This document shows positions 5,822 to 6,105 of a DNA stretch of 6,105 bases, piece by piece. The DNA is taken from the NCBI GenBank assembly GCA_024762375.1, contig JANTHQ010000130.1, forward strand, positions 1 through 6,105, in the 5' to 3' direction. The stretch is from Anaerolineaceae bacterium (GTDB lineage Bacteria > Chloroflexota > Anaerolineae > 4572-78). The position numbers and the translations under genes are program-made. A model generated the notes under the pieces. The model was not told the DNA's origin. It searched no databases and saw only the letters and a list, made by a program, of their open reading frames with translations. Every line of letters starts with the position of its first letter. Within the stretch, counting starts at the first letter, position 1.

Positions 5822-5982
5822 CCTGAATTCGGAGTTTTTTTCGAAAAGAGAAATTGCGGTTATTTCGCAAAGATTTTTGGTATGTCATTCCCGCTTTCGC
5901 GGGAATCCACAGTTTTTCGCTGTGGATTCCGGACAATTCGCTGCGCGAATTTCCGGAATGACAGAAACTCCGAACTGAGGTT
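5820..5982. repeat. Inverted-repeat-bounded unit (MITE-like?)
   Basis: AACCTGAATTCGGAGTTT (5820-5837) and AAACTCCGAACTGAGGTT (5965-5982) are inverted copies matching at 16 of 18 positions, including a perfect 10-bp core TTCGGAGTTT. They enclose 127 bp, comprising a T/A-rich stretch with a small hairpin TTGCG/CGCAA (5854-5858, 5866-5870) and the 81-bp palindromic repeat at 5883-5963. The size and terminal inversion resemble a non-autonomous mobile element, but no obvious target-site duplication was seen, so the nature of the unit is uncertain. Confidence 0.6.
5883..5963. repeat. Cloverleaf-like palindromic repeat (GTCATTCCCGC type)
   Basis: The outer stem TGTCATTCC (5883-5891) pairs with GGAATGACA (5955-5963). 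Inside are three hairpins: ATTCCCGC/GCGGGAAT (5887-5894, 5899-5906); GGAATCCACAG/CTGTGGATTCC (5902-5912, 5920-5930); and TTCCGGA-C-AATTCGC/GCGAATT-TCCGGAA (5927-5958, one bulged C). Stems overlap by a few bases, so not all can form at once. Repeats of this kind are well known in many bacterial genomes and are often mistranslated as short proteins. Confidence 0.9.
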
Positions 5983-6016
5983 TCAGTATCCAGCAAATGA
6001 GTGAATCGGTGAAGTT

Positions 6017-6034
6017 CTATCCCTATCTCTATCC
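6017..6034. repeat. Hexamer tandem repeat (CTATCC)
   Basis: CTATCC, CTATCT and CTATCC are three consecutive 6-base units. No open reading frame of note covers this tract. Confidence 0.65.
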
Positions 6035-6062
6035 CTTTCACACACCGCGAATCAACCAACAA

Positions 6063-6083
6063 CCAATCTCTAATCTCCAATTT
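6063..6083. repeat. Heptamer tandem repeat (CCAATCT)
   Basis: CCAATCT, CTAATCT and CCAATTT are three consecutive 7-base units near the right edge of the window. The period equals that of the arrays at 133 and 5758 although the word differs. Confidence 0.65.
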
Positions 6084-6105
6084 CCGCGTCCGCGCGGCGA
6101 AGCCA

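Larger units (their letters stand above)
5746..6105. other. Gene-free region upstream of argJ
   Basis: These 360 bases carry no credible coding sequence. They consist of the argJ ribosome-binding site, heptamer tracts at 5758-5781 and 5795-5821, an inverted-repeat-bounded unit at 5820-5982 that encloses an 81-bp palindromic repeat, and a hexamer and a heptamer tract near the right edge. No convincing sigma70 promoter for argJ was found by eye. The next gene upstream is outside the window. Confidence 0.7.

Noticed and set aside
4891..5826. Open frame of 311 codons on the plus strand opposite argJ
   Set aside because: It is in the same codon-opposite register as the frame opposite the regulator, has a biased Arg/His/Gly composition, and runs into the upstream repeats. 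ArgJ on the minus strand is unmistakable.
5883..5963. tRNA-like cloverleaf
   Set aside because: The three-hairpin layout resembles a cloverleaf, but stem lengths, loops and the CCA/T-loop features of a tRNA are missing, and stems overlap.
5808..6080. Open frame of 90 codons on the minus strand upstream of argJ
   Set aside because: It is a translation of the palindromic repeat (CHSGNSRS...WIPAKAGMT), a common artefact peptide of this repeat family. It has no clear ribosome-binding site and no domain.

Overview
The window looks like bacterial chromosome of moderately high GC content carrying three complete protein genes and several intergenic repeats. A very large BTAD–ATPase–TPR regulator, an argJ gene and intergenic DNA full of palindromes and short tandem words would suit a Chloroflexota (Anaerolineae-like) genome. 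That placement is an inference from general style, not from a marker gene, and is weak.

Layout. Positions 1-107 hold a composite palindromic repeat, followed by a short heptamer tandem array (133-153). Positions 186-3596 (minus strand) encode a 1136-residue transcriptional regulator with an N-terminal winged helix, a BTAD domain, an AAA/STAND-type ATPase and a long TPR region. A compact intergenic region of 108 bp separates it from the divergent gene at 3705-4331 (plus strand), an HD-superfamily metal-dependent phosphohydrolase of the COG4339 type. This gap contains a good sigma70-like promoter for the regulator and a 6+4+6 palindrome at the predicted transcription start. Downstream of the HD gene, between convergent genes, lies a second copy of the composite repeat (4357-4473) inside an outer inverted repeat. 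Positions 4534-5745 (minus strand) encode ArgJ (glutamate N-acetyltransferase / ornithine acetyltransferase) with a strong Shine-Dalgarno sequence. The last 360 bp (5746-6105) contain no credible gene. They hold three heptamer arrays, a hexamer array and a 163-bp inverted-repeat unit enclosing a cloverleaf-like 81-bp repeat of the widespread GTCATTCCCGC type.

How the parts relate. ArgJ is housekeeping arginine biosynthesis and has no visible link to its neighbours. The regulator and the HD hydrolase share a divergent promoter region and could be functionally coupled, but the sequence does not show what the regulator senses. The least ordinary content is the repeat DNA. The two composite repeats keep the same core words (CCTGAGTAGC, GCGTATCGAAGGG), while an internal hairpin and an outer stem differ between copies or units with pairing preserved. 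Each full element can fold in two mutually exclusive ways. I found no CRISPR array, RNA gene, transposase, phage gene or defence system.
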